Positions 4,894 through 6,569 of a stretch of DNA of 6,569 nucleotides are shown in pieces (position 1 is the first letter of the stretch; each line of letters opens with the position of its first letter). The translations under genes and the position numbers were made by a program. The notes below the pieces were generated by a model that saw only the letters and a program-made list of their open reading frames with translations, was not told the origin of the DNA and made no database searches. Origin of the DNA: Desulfuromonadales bacterium (GTDB taxonomy: Bacteria; Desulfobacterota; Desulfuromonadia; Desulfuromonadales; BM103); NCBI GenBank assembly GCA_030640215.1, contig DAOWJU010000156.1, forward strand, positions 1 through 6,569, read 5' to 3'.

Positions 4894-5981
4894 AGCATCA
4901 GAACGAATACCGCGATCCCGAACTGGCCAAACTACAGTTGCAGGCCATTCGCCAGACCATAGCCGATTACGATGGCACCATGACCTTTATGGAGGTCTGC
5001 GGTACCCATACCATGGCGATCTATCAGCATGGTATTCGTAACCTGTTGCCAGGGCAGGTAAAACTGATTTCAGGCCCAGGTTGCCCGGTCTGCGTGACCC
5101 CGGTCGGTTTTGTTGACCAAGCCGTTGCCCTTGCCAGGCGTCCAAACACGATCATCGCCACCTTTGGCGACATGGTGCGTGTGCCCGGTTCGTCCTCCAG
5201 CCTGCTCTACGAACAAGCCCGGGGTGCGACGATCAAAATCGTCTACTCGCCACTTGATGCCGTTTCCATCGCCGAAAAGAATCCAGAGAGTGCTGTAGTC
5301 TTTCTCGGCGTTGGCTTTGAAACCACGACGCCGACGGTCGCCGGAACCATACTGACTGCAGCCAGCAAGAAGCTCGATAACTTTTATGTACTCTGCTCAC
5401 ACAAAACCATGCCCGGCCCCATGGCCGCACTGGCTGGTGACCCAGAGCTTCAGGTTGATGGCTACCTCTGCCCGGCGCATGTTTCGGCGATCATTGGTGC
5501 CAACGCTTATCAACCCCTGGTTGACAATTACCGGGTCCCCTGTGTGGTCACCGGCTTTGAACCGCTTGATGTGCTTCAGGGAGTGCTGATGCTGGCCCGA
5601 CAGGTGGTTGCTGGCGAGGCCCGGGTCGAAACCCAATACCGTCGCGTGGTTAAACCGGCTGGCAATCTCAAGGCACAGCAACTTCTCAACCAGGTCTTTG
5701 CAGCATGTGACGCCCGCTGGCGAGGGATTGGTGACATTCCCGACAGTGGTCTACAACTGCGCCCCGAATATCATCGTTTTGACGCTGCACGGCAGCTGCA
5801 GGTTGAAGTCGAAACTCCGATCGAGCATAAGGGTTGCCTCTGTGGCGAGATCCTCAAAGGCAAAGTCCGGCCTAACGACTGTCCTCTCTTTCGCACCATC
5901 TGCACACCGGAGGATCCCGTCGGTGCCTGCATGGTTTCGAGTGAAGGGACCTGCGCGGCAGAATATAAATATGGGACGTAA
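4890..5981 (+). CDS. hypD: Hydrogenase maturation Fe-S protein HypD
   Basis: HypD is the [4Fe-4S] scaffold on which the Fe(CN)2CO group is built with HypC and HypE. It has 363 residues, full family length. Conserved features are CGTHT (37-41) and GPGCPVC (62-68, Cys65 and Cys68), which line the active cleft; GFETTTPT (142-149); and a C-terminal Cys cluster of CLCGE (316-320), C331, C338, C347 and C355 that includes the [4Fe-4S] ligands. The ATG overlaps the hypC stop and only a weak GGA precedes it, so translation is probably coupled to hypC. hypE follows after 45 bp. Confidence 0.97.
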   Translation: MKHQNEYRDPELAKLQLQAIRQTIADYDGTMTFMEVCGTHTMAIYQHGIRNLLPGQVKLISGPGCPVCVTPVGFVDQAVALARRPNTIIATFGDMVRVPGSSSSLLYEQARGATIKIVYSPLDAVSIAEKNPESAVVFLGVGFETTTPTVAGTILTAASKKLDNFYVLCSHKTMPGPMAALAGDPELQVDGYLCPAHVSAIIGANAYQPLVDNYRVPCVVTGFEPLDVLQGVLMLARQVVAGEARVETQYRRVVKPAGNLKAQQLLNQVFAACDARWRGIGDIPDSGLQLRPEYHRFDAARQLQVEVETPIEHKGCLCGEILKGKVRPNDCPLFRTICTPEDPVGACMVSSEGTCAAEYKYGT

Positions 5982-5996
5982 AGGCTGTAAGGCTGT
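5981..5996 (+). repeat. Tandem octamer AAGGCTGT x2 in the hypD-hypE gap
   Basis: Two exact copies (5981-5988, 5989-5996) directly follow the hypD stop. It is probably a small duplication; nothing suggests a role. Confidence 0.6.
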
Positions 5997-6026
5997 AAAA
6001 ATCTAACAGAGACTCTGGAGTTCGAC

Positions 6027-6569
6027 TTGAAATCTGATGTAATCCTGCTTGGTCACGGTAGTGGCGGCAAGCTCAGCCATCAACTACTTGATGAGCTGAT
6101 TGTTCCGATCCTTTCCGGGATCGACCAACGCGACCAGAATGACGCCGCCGTGTTTGCTGCACCGCATGGAAGGCTGGCTTTTACAACCGACTCCTATGTG
6201 GTTGAGCCAATTTTTTTTCCCGGCGGCAACATCGGTGACCTGGCAATCCACGGCACAGTCAACGACCTGGCAATGGCCGGAGCCACGCCGTTGGTAATCA
6301 GCGTCGGCCTGATTATCGAAGAAGGCCTGGCTGTCAGTGAACTCAGACAAGTGCTCGAAAGCATGCGCGACGCCGCCAAGCAGGCTGACGTGAAAATCGT
6401 CACTGGCGACACCAAGGTCGTCCCACGAGGCAAGGCCGACAAACTCTTTATTAACACCTCCGGCATTGGTGCAATTGGACATGAATACCAAATCTCCGGG
6501 AGCAATGCTCAAGTGGGCGACAAAATCCTGATTAATGGCACCATCGGTGACCATGGCATGGCGGTATTA
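6027..6569 (+). CDS. hypE: Carbamoyl-dehydratase HypE, 3'-partial
   Basis: HypE uses ATP to dehydrate the thiocarbamate placed on its C-terminal Cys by HypF, giving the thiocyanate that supplies the CN ligands. The visible 181 residues are the N-terminal half of a protein usually near 335-350, and the frame is open to the window edge. It starts at TTG 6027 with GGAG (6017-6020) 6 nt upstream; no in-frame ATG lies near. Family marks are LLGHGSGGKLSHQLL (7-21), the AIRS-type nucleotide-binding DSYVVEPIFFPGG (55-67), GTVNDLAMAGATPL (76-89) and TGDTKVV (126-132). The catalytic C-terminal Cys lies beyond the window. A T8 run at 6211-6218 lies within the codons for Ile-Phe-Phe (62-64). Confidence 0.95.
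   Translation, partial: MKSDVILLGHGSGGKLSHQLLDELIVPILSGIDQRDQNDAAVFAAPHGRLAFTTDSYVVEPIFFPGGNIGDLAIHGTVNDLAMAGATPLVISVGLIIEEGLAVSELRQVLESMRDAAKQADVKIVTGDTKVVPRGKADKLFINTSGIGAIGHEYQISGSNAQVGDKILINGTIGDHGMAVL

Noticed and set aside
6211..6218. T8 run in hypE as a phase-variation tract
   Set aside because: Eight bases is short for phase variation and the reading frame is intact with family-like residues on both sides.

Overview
The window looks like chromosomal DNA of a Desulfuromonadota-type anaerobe (Geobacter, Desulfuromonas or Pelobacter relatives). The evidence is a complete hypA-hypB-hypC-hypD run with the first half of hypE (maturation of [NiFe] hydrogenases), an NADH/FAD oxidoreductase of the rubredoxin- or nitrite-reductase-like class, a GlgC, and two small proteins of a style I associate with that group: a Cys-rich 64-residue protein and a 63-residue protein ending in a YTGSERR motif. 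The lineage is inferred from gene content and recalled resemblance, not from a marker gene.

Layout. Positions 2-892 (+) hold the C-terminal two thirds of an FAD-dependent oxidoreductase whose start lies off the left edge. It converges on a small Cys/His-rich gene at 932-1126 (-). Divergent from that small gene is glgC at 1321-2559 (+), which makes ADP-glucose for glycogen. From 2560 to 3513 there is a sparse, AT-richer stretch carrying two small-gene cassettes. Each has a copy of a diverged upstream element of about 75 bp (2658-2732 and 2963-3037, in ungapped register over 62 bp at an offset of 305), then a small ORF (43 aa at 2748-2879; 63 aa at 3094-3285), then a hairpin (2923-2954; 3320-3349). 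The repeated element is the least expected structure in the window.

From 3514 to the right edge lies the hyp operon. hypA and hypB are separated by 1 nt, hypC and hypD overlap by 4 nt, and short gaps separate hypB-hypC and hypD-hypE. HypA and HypB deliver nickel, HypC and HypD assemble and carry the Fe(CN)2CO unit, and HypE (with HypF, not seen here) makes the cyanide ligands. hypA and hypE both start with TTG. The hypA leader holds a GC hairpin and a 12-nt direct repeat with a 20-nt period. The last codons of hypB run through a heptamer tandem repeat.

I see no CRISPR array, insertion sequence, tRNA or rRNA, and no evident defence or toxin system. Most of the window is ordinary housekeeping and energy metabolism; the novelty candidates are the paired leader element, the small ORFs and the hypA/hypB sequence oddities.
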